Positions 35,505 to 46,734 of a stretch of 64,000 nucleotides of DNA are shown here, piece after piece; within the stretch, counting starts at the first letter, position 1; every line of letters starts with the position of its first letter. A model generated the notes under the pieces. That model did not search any database. It saw only the letters and a program-made list of their open reading frames with translations, and was not told the origin of the DNA. The stretch is from Tetracentron sinense. Lineage: Eukaryota; Streptophyta; Magnoliopsida; Trochodendrales; Trochodendraceae. The stretch is from NCBI GenBank assembly GCA_015143295.1, contig CM026562.1, positions 11,250,041-11,314,040 of the forward strand, written 5' to 3'. The position numbers and the translations under genes were made by a program.

Positions 35505-36300
35505 TGTCAAGGAGGTTGGTAGCCCCGGTTAAGGGTGCTAACCTCTGGCTCATAAGAAAAGTATTGGAATTGTCAAGGGGGTTGGTAGCCCAGGACTGTG
35601 CGGGTGCTAACCCCTGGCTCATAAGAAAGGACTTGAAAGTATTGTACTGTCAAGGAGGTTGGTAGCCCCGGTCAAGGGTGCTAGCCTCTAGCTCATAAGA
35701 AAAGTAACGGTATTGTCAAGGAGGTTGGTAGCCCAGGATTATGCGGGTGCTAACCTCTGGCTCATAAGAAAGGTGTTGTATTGTCAAGGGGGTTGGTAGC
35801 CCAGGGATGTGCGGGTGCTAACCCCTTGCTCATAAGAAATATATTGTACTGTCAAGGAGGTTGGTAGCCCAGGGATCTGCGGGTGCTAACCTCTGGCTCA
35901 TAAGAAAAGAATTGAATTGTCAAGGAGGTTGATTAACCTCTGGCTCAGAAGAAAAGTAATGGAATTGTCAAGGGGGTTGGTAGCCCAGGATTGTGAGGGT
36001 GCTAACCCCTGGCTCATAAGAAAGATATGGAACTATCAAGGAGGTTAGTAGCCCAGGGATGTGCGGGTGCTAACCTCTAGCTCATAAGTAAGGTATCGTA
36101 CTGTCAAGGAGGCTGGTAGCCCAGGGATGTGCGGGTGCTAGCCTCTGGCTCATAAGAAGTGTATTGTACTGTCAAGGGGATTGGTAGCCCAGGGATGTGC
36201 GGGTGCTAACCCCTGGCTCATAAGAAAGGTATTGTACTGTCAAGGAGGTTGGTAGCCCAGGGATATGCGGGTGCTAACCTCTGGCTCATAAGAAATATTG
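35505..36300 (+). repeat. Twelve-unit tandem array of about 67 bp with conserved hairpin arms
   Basis: Each unit runs TGTCAAGGAGGTTGGTAGCC, a short loop, then GGGTGCTAACCTC and TGGCTCATAAGAAA. GAGGTTGGTA can pair with TGCTAACCTC, followed by a bulged G and CCC/GGG. At the second arm position eight units have A with T and four have G with C; I found no mismatch at this pair. One unit (about 36100) has C with G at the fifth pair where the others have T with A. One unit (about 35917) has lost its loop but keeps GAGGTTGATTAACCTC. Two stem pairs are G-T on the plus strand, which pair in plus-strand RNA but not in minus-strand RNA. Confidence 0.85.
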
Positions 36301-36473
36301 AAAGGACAACTCAAAGAGGAATTGTATGATGCATAGAGATGTTTTAGTTTCATAATAATTATGACTTGATAAAATGTTTATGTATTATGTTGCTTTACAT
36401 AATTATGATCTGTACTATTCCATCACTTGTATATGTTATTTACTCGTTATTATAATGGTTAGCTAGGAGCTTG

Positions 36474-36512
36474 TACTCGCTGAGTATTCCATGCTCAGCC
36501 GTACTTTTATGT
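36474..36512 (+). other. Conserved short hairpin GCTGAGTATTCC...CTCAGC
   Basis: GCTGAGTA-ttcc-ATGCTCAGC is found here, at about 12965, and as GTTGAGTATTCCATACTCAGC at 14587. It is always followed within about 20 bases by a TGTCGGCAGGT-like motif. It is the best conserved segment of this LTR family in the window. Confidence 0.7.
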
Positions 36513-36905
36513 CGGCAGGTACAATATACGTTTATGTATTCTGGGTCCGTGGATCGAGGTTATCAGGGAGAGTAGGAGCTTGATTGAATTGTCACCAGAC
36601 ATTGGGGGCTCGGATATGTGGTACTATGGGGGGGGGGGGTTGAGTGAGAGAGACATGTATTTTGGGATTTACTTTTGGGGGGATTTTCATGTAAGCTTGA
36701 ATTGGTGATTCAAGCATTTGTACATCTGTATTATTGTATTTTATTCAGTCGTTCGTTTTTGTAAACACTTGGGAGTACATTTATTTTAAAGAAATTTTAT
36801 GTGTCACTTTTTGGCATGCCTTGTATGCTCTTGCAGGATGGTTGTCGTGGTAGGTAACGAGCTCAAATATCGCCTAACTCCTAGGGGATGTTTTGGGGCG
36901 TTACA

Positions 36906-37990
36906 CACACTCTTAGGATGGTAAGTGACCTAGATACCTTGTGGTTACCATAGGTGAAATTGACTTAGAACACCTTAAGCATATATCCTAGGTGAATAGA
37001 AATTGACCCATGTAATGTTAATAGCCTTTGGATGATCTTAATTAGGTTTTGGATGTTGAAACAGGGGTGGCAGTGCAAAACAATCAAAATTTGCACAGGT
37101 CGTTCGAACGCCTAACCTGCCCGTTCGAATGCCCAAGAACAGCTGGCTGGCCGTTCGAACGGGCAATTGAGATAAAAAAAAGTAGCTTGTCTAGCCCCCC
37201 GTTTTTGTCTGTTTTCAACTAATCTCAAGGCCGTTCGAATGCCCCTCATGGCCATTCGAACGGACCTCGTATTTTTGCTTTCTAAATTCATCCGAAGTTT
37301 GTTTTGGCAAGTGCTATTGCCTTGACTATTTATTGGATGATCCCTTAGCTCGTTCTAAGGAATTTGAGAGAGAGTTTAGAGACTATTCTGAAGATTTGAA
37401 GGTTCTTAAATCCCCACTTAGTGTATACCTTTAGTTCTCCTCTCTCATGCTCTAGTTGATGCAAGATCGAATTGTTCTATCTTAAGTTGTATCGGTTGAT
37501 CTCCATTATCGTTAGAGATCTCACTGGAGCAGTATTTCGTTCCTTCATATTAGTTTGAACTCTATATGAGTGTTGGTTGGCATTGCCAAAGCCGTTGAGG
37601 ATGGAGATCGATCGTTGGATCGTAGATTAAAACTTTGAGAAAAGTTGGCCGGTGAGGAATCGAAGTTGCTGCTGCAGAGATGGAACGAGGAGTTTGTGGT
37701 TGTTCTACAAGACAGAGAATCTGTACTGAGGAACAGTCTTTGGTGTCTGGTTGAGTAAGATTTGGTCTTGTGTTTGATAACTTATTCTCATAGTGGATTT
37801 TGTGCTGGACTAGGTCCCGTGGTTTTTCTCTGAAGGGTTTTCCACGTAAAAATCTTGTGTGTGGTGGATTGCTTGTCTTCTTTACTTTCTGCACTTGTTT
37901 GCTTTGTTTGCCATAACTCTGATTATTAATCGATAAATAAAAAATTGGTAGACATTGCTAGGAAGACCTATTCACCCCCCCCCCCCTCTA
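36906..37990 (+). mobile_element. 5' LTR-like region of a SIRE-like element
   Basis: It shares GGACTAGGTCCCGTGGTTTT, TCTGAAGGGTTTTCCACGTA and AAAATCTTGTGTGTGG with the 3' LTR region at 40990-41050. It ends AGACCTATTCACCCC with a run of 12 C (37975-37986) and CTCTAGG, like the ends of the other SIRE-like LTRs here. The left border is not clear. Confidence 0.55.
37085..37265 (+). promoter_or_regulatory. TTCGAA-centred palindrome cluster
   Basis: CCGTTCGAACGG (perfect 12-base palindrome) and variants CCGTTCGAATGCC, CGTTCGAACGCC and CCATTCGAACGG give five sites in 180 bases. A weak TATA-like CTATTTATTGG follows at about 37327. Confidence 0.75.
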
Positions 37991-38009
37991 GGTCAAGGAA
38001 TCATTGAAC

Positions 38010-39507
38010 AGATATATTTTAGTTATAAATGTTGGCAAGTAATAGTAAATGGTCCCGACATCCCCTCTAAAAATTTTAATGAAATTCAAATTCCTATGGA
38101 TGAGGATGAGTGGACACAAGCCGACACCAAGCTTGTTCAACTTAATGCTAAGGCTATAAGCAACCTATATTGCGCATTGAGTGTACAAGAATTTAATAGA
38201 ATCTTGGCTTATGACTTCACAAAGGAAATTTGGGACAAACTCCAAATTACCTATGAAGGGACTAATCAAGTAAAAGAAGAGAAAACTAATATATTAGTCC
38301 ATAAATATGAAATGTTTAAAATGGTAGAAGATGAACTCATTTTAATTATGTTTTCAACATTCACTAACATTATTAACGAATTGAAATCTCTTGATAAGAT
38401 TTATAATAATGCAAAAAATATAAGGAAGATCCTCTGATCCCTATAAAAGGAATGGACTCCCAAGGTCACGGCCATCCAAGAGGCAAAGGACTTGACAAAG
38501 CTACCCTGGATGAGCTTCTCGGATCTTTAATGACCCATGAAGCAATCATGAGGAATCAAGAAACCCAAGAAGAAAAGCCTATACCAAGAAGGGGTCATGC
38601 CTTGAAATGCTCTGAAGATAGTGAAAGTGAAGATGAGAGTGAAAAGGATGAAGAAATGCTTCACTTAGCAAGAAAATTCTTGAAACATAAGAAGAACCTC
38701 AAGAAAATAGCTTACAAGAAAATATTTGAGAAAGAGGTCATCAAGGGCAAAAAGAGAAAAGAAGGAGACATCATTTGTAATGAGTGCAAGAAGTTGGGAC
38801 ACATTAAGCTGGATTGCCCCAAACTCAAGAAGAGCCATAAATACAAGAAAGCAATGAAGGTCACTTGGGATGACTCGGATGATAGTGGGTTGGATGGAAG
38901 CTCAAATGAGGATGAACAAGCCAATCTATGCCTCATGGCACATGAGGATGAGGTAAACCCTTCACTTGAAGATTCTCCTTCATTTGATGAATTAAGAGAA
39001 GCATATGATGAACTATATGATGAATTTAGAAAAATGGCTTCAAAGAATAAAAAGCTTAAAAAGGAAAATTCTTCTCTTTAAATCAAAATGAAATTCTTGA
39101 AAGTAAAAATAAATTTTTGAAAGAAGAGAACGAAAAATTGCAAATTGAAAAAAAAATAAAATAGTTTCTATGCTTAGAGTCTCAACCATTGAATGCAAAA
39201 ATGTGAAAATTTAAATACTAAAGTTGATGCATTAACTAGCATTGTAACAAAATTCACAAATGGTAAAAAGACTTTAGATACATTAATACTTGAAAACCAA
39301 AGATGTGCTTTTGATAAAGCCGGACTAGGCTATAATCAATTTAAGAAACAAAATAATTATCAAAACTTTTTCAATAGATCTAGTGCTAAATATAAAATCA
39401 TTTGTAATAAGAAGGTTAAGCAAACTTGGGTTCCAAAAGGAACAGTTCATCCTAAAGATAACCTTGTTAGACTCAAGATGGTTTGGGTACCAAAGGGTAT
39501 AACCTAA
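38010..39507 (+). pseudogene. SIRE-like (Ty1/copia) gag, frameshifted; no pol follows
   Basis: The first part (to about 38437) reads EWTQADTKLVQLNAKAISNL, EIWDKLQITYEGTNQVKE and IINELKSLDKIYNN, the capsid-like part of copia Gag. After a frameshift near 38440 it continues ATLDELLGSLMTHEAIMR, an acidic SESEDESEKDEEM stretch, and the zinc knuckle CNECKKLGHIKLDC with all four zinc ligands (about 38770-38815). A coiled-coil segment broken by stops (39080-39190) and a basic tail (KQTWVPKGTVHPKDN) follow. Where protease, integrase and reverse transcriptase should start, the sequence passes into 3' non-coding DNA and the polypurine tract. The element is therefore gag-only and non-autonomous. Confidence 0.8.
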
Positions 39508-39989
39508 ACTTGTAGGTTTCATCCAATGAAAAAGGAAATGTGCTTAATGATAAATTTAAATGATTTCCTTGTATGTGATTAAGCATGATATGCTTTGAAT
39601 AATATTATGATTGCTTGATCATGCTTGATGAATGCATATAATGATCATCTTGATGAAATGAATGATGATATGTTTCTATGGATGAAATGCTTGAATTTAA
39701 AATGATGAATTCATGTATGTATGTGAAATGCTATGATGAAATAAAATCTCACTGCACAATGTTCAACTGAGTGGTATCGTAAGTCTTTGATATCTGCACT
39801 AGATATTATAGAGCAACTACCTAACAAGCTCAGGAATTAGAACACTTTTTTATCACTATTTGATGATCCTTGTGTCTTCTATTGTTTATGATATTTGTAT
39901 GTTTTGGATAGTATTTGGATGCTAAAATAGTCAAAGAATTAAGAAAAATGGATTTAGATTTGAAATTTTGAATTTTCTCAGTGTTTATA

Positions 39990-40140
39990 CTGATTTCGGC
40001 GACGAAATCAAGAGAGCACTTAAGATTCGGCGACGAATCATTAATTTGAAGGAAACAGAATGTTTCCTGTATTCTTTTCGGCAACGAATTCTCTGGGCCA
40101 AGAAAATTTCGGTGACAAAATTGAGCGTAACCATATTGAT
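39990..40140 (+). repeat. TTCGGCGACGAA motif cluster upstream of the 3' LTR
   Basis: TTCGGCGACGAA occurs twice, with TTCGGCAACGAA and TTCGGTGACAAA. The flank GGAAACAGAATGTTTCCTGT also matches the cluster at 17420-17600, so the two stretches share ancestry. Confidence 0.75.
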
Positions 40141-40510
40141 ATGATTTCTTTGCAATTACTTTATTTGGAATCATGTATTGCAATCATCATGCTTTTTGAT
40201 AATGTCAGGGGGAGAAAAATGATAATGGAATGATAATTCCTAAACCCTTAAGTTTAATTGGTATTATGAGCCTATAATCTTTATTGATAAATTTAAGTGG
40301 TTCTACATATTCAAATTGATCTAAAATGCTTGTAATGACTTATACAAATGGATACAAATGGAATCATGGCTAATCTAAACTATTTTTAATTGACATTAAA
40401 TATATTGAAAATAATGCATATGTTTAGGGGGAACTTGCCTCAAAATTTCATTGAATTCATATATTGAGGGGGAGCTTATTCCCAATCTATTCTATTATTT
40501 TGTCATCATC

Positions 40511-40524
40511 AAAAAGGAGGAGAT
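40511..40524 (+). other. Polypurine tract of the gag-only element
   Basis: CATCATCAAAAAGGAGGAGA, then T, ends at TGTCAGCC. Confidence 0.7.
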
Positions 40525-41245
40525 TGTCAGCCTATAGGTTTTCACCTTAGGTCTTTATAGTGATTTTGATAATAACACAATGATAGAGTGAGATTTGTGT
40601 TACTAATGCTTTTATTGAGTTTATATAATAAACAGTTTATAAAGAGCATTAGCAAGTCATTCAAGATGAAAAACACAATAATAGAATGAGATTTGTGTTA
40701 CTAATGCTTTTATTGAGTTTATATAATAAACAGTTTATAAAGAGCATTAGCAAGTCATTCAAGATGAAAAAGCATGAAAATGACTCCATCCACGAAGAAA
40801 GATCTTTACCAAGTCAAGAAAAGCTATTGAATCAAGTTGGATCACAATGAAGATAATTAAAGATCATATCAAAAGTCAAAGTCCAAGTCAGATCATCAAG
40901 AAGATTGAAGGATCATAGTGTCAAGTCTGAGGGAGTCAGGTTCGAGTCTTGTAAGTATTTGGTACTTTGTCTTAGTAATATTTCTTTACTGGACTAGGTC
41001 CCGTAGTTTTTCCCTGAAGGGTTTCTACGTAAAAATACATTGTGTTGTGGTTTGCTTGTTTCCTTATTCCACACTTTATTGTCCATCCTCCCTTAGTTAA
41101 TAATTTAATTGTAAAATCTCATTAGTTAATAATTTAATTGTTAAATCTTAAAAAGGGTGGATAGACTTATAAGAAGACCTAGTCATCTCCTTGAGTTTGT
41201 GAGTTCTTGACTAGACATAGATTTGGGATTCACCGGATTTTTTTT
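40525..41245 (+). mobile_element. 3' LTR (shortened) of the gag-only SIRE-like element
   Basis: It starts TGTCAGCCTATAGGT and is close to the solo LTR at 46735 (TGTTAGCCTATAGGT). A tandem duplication of 98 bases lies at about 40577-40770. Only about 720 bases remain and no CA end is clear; the promoter part of the 46735 copy is absent. Confidence 0.65.
40577..40770 (+). repeat. Recent tandem duplication, period 98 bp, two copies
   Basis: The segment starting AGATTTGTGTTACTAATGC at 40591 recurs at 40689 and stays identical through AGTCATTCAAGATGAAAAA. Slight differences only appear at the joint (GATAGAGTG against AATAGAATG). Confidence 0.9.
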
Positions 41246-41248
41246 AGA

Positions 41249-41837
41249 TTCTTATTGAGCGTTTACACACTTCTCCAAACACTGTGTGCATGACCCAACG
41301 TACCCAAAGTTATTCCTGTGTATTGGATATTGTCATATGGCACATCAAAGTCATATAGACTGATGTTTGAAAAAATGTTAACCTCTCAGGTTTAATGATA
41401 ATATGTATGGATAACCCTAATACAATCTGACAGTGTATTCCATAGGTATCCACTAGTGACCCCGTTCAATATTATGTACTTACTACATATACTCACATGT
41501 TAGTCAAGAGTCAACACTCTCTGTGAATGAGATTCATCACACTATCTTATAGAGCTATACATGTGCAAGCCATGATGAAGTATGACACCCAATCAGTACT
41601 AGATCTAGAGGCTTAGAACATTATTAGGTTTACAAAGAACTGGAAAATCATATCTCCTCGCAACCTTTGCATGATTTTCCTTCAATGTTACCTAAGGAAC
41701 CTTATGTCATCATCAAATGAGACATTAACAATTATAAATACCCTTTATATATAGTTGTGTGAATGTGATGCATTTTTAATCAACATAGAAAAGTCTTATA
41801 TTAGCTTTCGAGGGCATATAAGTCCAACAAGGGTCCC
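41249..41837 (-). mobile_element. Copia LTR fragment, minus strand
   Basis: The reverse complement starts TGTTGGACTTATATGCCC at 41837 and matches the plus-strand LTR at 56366 for about 590 bases (AACGGGGTCACTAGTGGATA, GAGGTTAACAT, TTTGGAGAAGTGTAAA). The rest of the LTR is missing. It lies just right of the 3' LTR of the gag-only element. Confidence 0.75.
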
Positions 41838-42975
41838 AATAAACCTGCATGTGCACCATGAGTATCAGAATTAAAATTGTAGACTCAAGTCTTCTTCTTT
41901 GGCACATACTTATAACCCTGTTCTGTTATTTGCTTATGAGTTCCTATTGATTTTGGATCATGTGCTATCGTTTCATGTCTGCATTGTTTCAGATTCATCA
42001 ACAAAAAATACAGCTCTACTAAGAAACAACTCGATGCTACTCCAAAAATAGCTTGCATGGGTGTAATCACTTAAGGGAGAAATTACAGTGGAGATGAAAG
42101 GAAACTTCAATTTCGAAAGGTGTCATGGAGATGAGATCATGTTTTCTGATTGATATTGCCATTTTTGGTTTGTGAACATTTTTATGTTTGTATGCCCGAA
42201 TATATAACAGAACCTATTGGAGAAGGATCCATCTAGTGGTTACTTCACATCCTTTGGTGTTCCATGCTTCTTTTTATTCTTATCTCCTTCAGCTGTCGAA
42301 ATGGATTGTTTAACCCTTAAGATAATTCTTGTCCTCAATGTTTTTCCTTCTATCACCAAAAGAGAGCAAGGATCTTGAGACGAAAACATGCCTCCTGTTC
42401 TTATTAATGTTTATTTCTTCTTATTGTTCTTGTTAAAAACTGTGGTGAATTATTTCCATTCAATCCACCACCACTTAAATAAGTACTAGTTACGGTTTGA
42501 TAGGAGAAGGGGTGGAGGAAACAGTTCTTAGGTGAAATTTTATTTCCTGTAATCGGTACCCTGGAAATATTTATTTTCTGTCGAATTTTTTTTGAATATG
42601 TTGAGAGGACGAAAATCCTTAGGCCCTTTCAGCCAAACAGGAGAAAACTGATCGAAATTAGAGCTTTCTGAAGAGAATTTTCTTTACAGAAAATTTCGGT
42701 TTTCTAGTTTTATCTGAAGAAACAAAAGCCAAAGTAAAAAAAAAAAAGGTGGTGGAATCTGCTTATACATACCAAAATACCAAACTTAAAATTATATCTA
42801 ACCAATCTATATAACATTTAATTGCGAAATACTTATCCAAACAAATCTATGGAAGAACAAAATAGTCTTAAGATATCAGTATCTAAATAAGCTTAACTAG
42901 TAACTACCTCGAGAAACCAGAATTAGTATCTAAAAAATAATTAACTACCCTAATTAATCCAAATTCGAATTGCTG
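41838..42975. other. Non-coding DNA downstream of the GDSL gene
   Basis: No gene or element end recognised. The stretch holds the 3' flank of the minus-strand GDSL gene. Confidence 0.5.
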
Positions 42976-45478
42976 TCAAACAATGAAATGGATCTTAGGC
43001 ATGATGTCTCGAATGAGCCATTTTGCCATTTGCTTATAAGCCTCCTGAGTCAAATGCATACCATCCCAACTAATGCGTCTCTCAGGATGGCGACAAACAG
43101 GAACCATTTGAGCTCCACAAGGCCTAGTAGGATCAAAGTTGTAATCGCCACCAATTCCACAACAAGCTTTCCGTATAGACCCCACATCGAAACCTTGTCA
43201 TGATAAATCACAAACAGTCATTAGAACTAATTCTCCATTATTAAACTATACATATTGTTTTGGGTATAAGTGATGTCAAGACTCACCAAGATAAGGAGCA
43301 TCCTGAAGGAGCCACTGGAAGGCATTGTAATAATCAGCATACACCACAACAACATTAGGGTATTCCTGATTTAACTCTAAAATGGATTGTTGGAGGAGAT
43401 TGTTGTAGTACATGGAAAAGTTGTTTAAATCTTTTAGGCACTTGAATTCGTCGTAAGCTGCGGAATCATTGCTTTTTAATGTTGTGAGATAAAAGGGAAA
43501 ACAACCCAATGGAAAACTCCCAGGGACAACGATTCGAAGAGCACCGTGATCAATCACTTCCTGTATCCATAGTAACAAAGTATTATGAATTTTTTGAAAA
43601 TTGCCAAATAACATTTGACTTTTTCTTCGAACGATTAATTCACGACTTCAGGAAAAAAAAAACATGATTTTTTCAAAAAATCGCGAATTTTACATGTTAA
43701 ACACAAATTATTCACCTTTTTTTTTTTGAGAAAGTGACTAATAAATATATAATATTTGAAATATATTTATTTAGAATTTTCTTAACATCTTGCCCAACAA
43801 GTTTTAGATTTATTTATGAAGTTCAAAATTTTCCTAGTCAAATAATTCTCGAATCCCCGATTTAGTAACTATGCATGTATCAGAGAATAAAGAAAGGAGT
43901 ATAATTTTTTTGTACAGGTGATCAATGATCACAACAAATTAATCACCATGTAGAGATGTATATCAGATTAATGTGTATTGCAGAAATAATATTTGGACTA
44001 TAATTCATCCAAGATGGGGCCCAAAAGTCAACAGACTAGCTAGATCGACAGATAGATATGCAGTTGCATGTGCCCTATGCCAATGGCTCCAGATGGTATC
44101 CTATTATTTTTTCAAGTAGAGAAAAAATGCTAGCATTACTACCAAGTTCAATGAGAAAGATAATATGTTGTTATGAGAAAGAAGCTTACTTTAGTGGCAT
44201 TCTTTATAGCCTGAAAAACTTCTGGCACAATTTTCTCGACCTCCTCTATGGTTTTGCCCTCGATAAAAGCATAGTTGCAATCGTTAAGTCCAATCTCCCC
44301 CATCATGAAGAGAGACTTTTCAAGCCTTTGTGCACACTCTAAAAAATATTGAGAAAGAAACAGTAACAGAAATATAGTTATGACATAGTTAAGCTAAGCT
44401 TGATTGAAAATTTATTGTAATCTGATAACCTGTTTTTGATTTACAGATGGAACTGAGATGAGTCTTGAACCACTGGAGTTGGACGTTGAGGGAACTGTTG
44501 GTATACAGTGGTATAATGTTCAATTTTGCAAGGGAGGAAGTGTCGAGTGCAGTCGAACCAACTACTGCAAAGTTTACTCCATGAGTGAAATCGGAATGGC
44601 TTTTCAGATACGGGTTGAGAAGGGGGAGATGAGCGGCGAGGGCTGTAATGCATAAAATATGAAATTGTTACTAGAAAATTAGTAACAAAAAGAGATTAAC
44701 AACAAATAAAAGTAGTAAGGGCTCATTTGGATCGGATTATGCTTATTGGAGACTTAATCGCTTATGTTCAGATTATGTCCCAATAATAACATTTTGGTTT
44801 GATTCATGAGCGGTTATGTATTAATTGATTATGAAAATAACCAGGGATTTCATTGTCTCATCAAGGGGTGATTATTGTGGAGCTAGCATAGCCGCTTATG
44901 CACCTTTACGACTCATGAAAATAATTGTAAGCACCCAAATTTGCACCCATTAAGGCCTACAAGATCCATTAAGTTTGAGAGAGAGATTCCTCAAAATATT
45001 GTTTTCTTTTTTCACAATAATCAAAATAGATTTTTTAACAATGACCATCTCTTATCGGCATAGTGTAACCAAACACAATTACAGCTATCAGTGCTTATTG
45101 ACAAAAACATTTATTCATGACAGCACTTATCAGCATTATCACTTATTACTGCAATAATCTGTACCGGACAAGCACTAAGAAACATAAGACATAGGTCTTA
45201 CCGAGATAGTCAACCATTAGGAGACCGTTCGAGGCTCGACCGGTGGGCATGTTGAAGAAAGTTTTGCCATATGGAAGGTGAGCATATACAGAGGCGGCGC
45301 CGATTGGAACTTCACGTATAAAATTACCAGTATCTGAAATCGAGTCCCCAAATTGATATATGGAGTCAAAAGTGCAACTTGGGAATTTAGCAGCACAAGG
45401 ACGAATAAGAAGAACAAGATAGTTTGATACTAAGAAGAGTAGGAGAAATGAGAGAAACCAAGCTCGGTGAGTAGCCAT
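42976..45478 (-). CDS. GDSL esterase/lipase (SGNH hydrolase), five exons
   Basis: Splicing exons 45202-45478, 44430-44642, 44190-44338, 43287-43560 and 42976-43193 gives an uninterrupted 376-residue protein. All introns are GT-AG with consistent phases. Residues 1-30 are a hydrophobic signal peptide, so the enzyme is probably secreted. The family blocks are complete: FGDSISDTGN with the nucleophile Ser46, HGVNFAVVGS (Gly114), GEIGLND with Asn182, and SWDGMHLT with Asp348 and His351. Most plant relatives have GGND at block III; here it is GLND. Length is normal. It belongs to the plant GDSL esterase group that includes acetylajmalan esterase-like proteins and acts on ester bonds; its substrate cannot be told. 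It is the only gene here that looks functional. Confidence 0.93.
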
Positions 45479-45554
45479 TATTAAAGAAAGTATTCAGAAA
45501 GGCAAAGGACAAGAGATTGTTATGCTTGGTGACGATTTTATCTAGACATCATGC

Positions 45555-45569
45555 CTATATTTATAAAAG
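45555..45569 (-). promoter_or_regulatory. TATA box of the GDSL gene
   Basis: On the minus strand CTTTTATAAATATAG lies about 80 bases upstream of the start codon, leaving a 5' leader of roughly 50 bases. Confidence 0.65.
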
Positions 45570-46031
45570 GTGTTTTTTACAATTGGAATCCGAAAGGCAA
45601 ATGGATCTTGATCCTATTACGCGGATGCTGATTCATACAAGTCCAAAGAACTTTTGAAACGTTATCTGATTTTCACCAAAAGACAAGAATTAAAGTTATG
45701 GGTATAATTGTGATTAAAGAGGCATTTTGCATGAGAAATGAAAATTTGAGGGTCTGTAATCATTAGTAGAAATTTCCACCCATCTCAGTTTAGAGGAACC
45801 TCGGTTCCTTTCTTCAGGACCCCTCTATAGAGACCCTCCACCCGATAGATAGCAATGTGGCGTTAATATGCAATCAAGGTTGACCCACTTAAAACAAAAT
45901 CTCCCACTTCTATGAATGAAACTCTACAAGATAAGAACAAGATCTAGTATATCTTTCATTTTTTTTGTGGGGCCCAACACATTTTTGTCTTCTTGTCTAG
46001 AAAAACGAAAAATGGATGAGAAGGAAAGTGA

Positions 46032-46602
46032 CACTACAAGAAAACTAGGTTTTACCAACGGTTTGAAATCCTCAGTAATATTCTCATTTCCGTCGATATC
46101 GGATGCAGCAACGGAATTCTGACTGTCGGTATGCCATCGCTAATACGAGCGTCAGTAAATCTATAGCGACGGAAATTTGCAACCATCGCTATTAATAATA
46201 ATTTCGTCCCTATATATGTGTTATGCAGGACCTTTTCCAGTACAGTTCCGACAGTTTGTTCTATCTCTAATGATTTATTATTAAATTACGACGATAATTA
46301 ACCGTTGCAATATCGTATATACCAACGGTTTTATTACCGAGGCTGATTTCAAATCTACCAACGGAATAATTATTGTCAGTATAACCACAAATATACTGAG
46401 GGTTAAATTACCTTCACTAATACTGATGGGATGTTACCGTGGCTATAATTCCAGTATACTGACAGTCATATATACGTCGCATATTGTAAATTAGCGATAG
46501 AAGATTACCGTCACTAATAATTTTTTTTTATTAAATTATTAGCGACGGTAATATTACCATCACTAATACCCTTTCGGAAAAAAAAAGGCCCTGTATGTAG
46601 TG
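46032..46602. mobile_element. Small non-autonomous CACTA element (about 570 bp)
   Basis: It starts CACTACAAGAAAACTAGG and ends GGCCCTGTATGTAGTG. In between are repeated CCGTCACTAAT, AGCGACGG and TACCAACGG blocks in both orientations, like the subterminal repeats of CACTA elements. It has no coding capacity. Left flank is TGA, right flank ACT; a three-base target duplication is not exact unless the end is read two bases earlier (TGTAG followed by TGA). Confidence 0.7.
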
Positions 46603-46734
46603 ACTGTATACCCTGTATACCTATCCACCTATCGTCTGTTAACCTGTCACCTATTTTCAAAGACAAATTCATATATATAATGATCGACACACATTCCTAA
46701 TAAAATTTAATTACAAAGTATCGATCCACATAAA

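Larger units (their letters stand above)
33487..36905 (+). mobile_element. Long (3.4 kb) LTR with a hairpin tandem array
   Basis: It starts TGTAAGGTCC after a polypurine tract and ends GGGGCGTTACA at 36905, so the ends form an inverted TGTAA/TTACA pair. Features inside, in order: an ACCGATCGATCGGT palindrome cluster (34420-34530), a GA run (34643-34661), a 12-unit hairpin array (35505-36300), the GCTGAGTATTCC hairpin (about 36478), GTCGGCAGGT, and a run of 12 G (36628-36639). Related LTR pieces lie at 11953-14992. The borders rest on the polypurine tract and terminal match only; two elements could be joined here. Confidence 0.55.

Noticed and set aside
35505..36300. CRISPR-like array of direct repeats
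   Set aside because: Units are about 67 bp with imperfect repeats across their whole length, no unique spacers of constant size and no cas genes; the context is a plant LTR.
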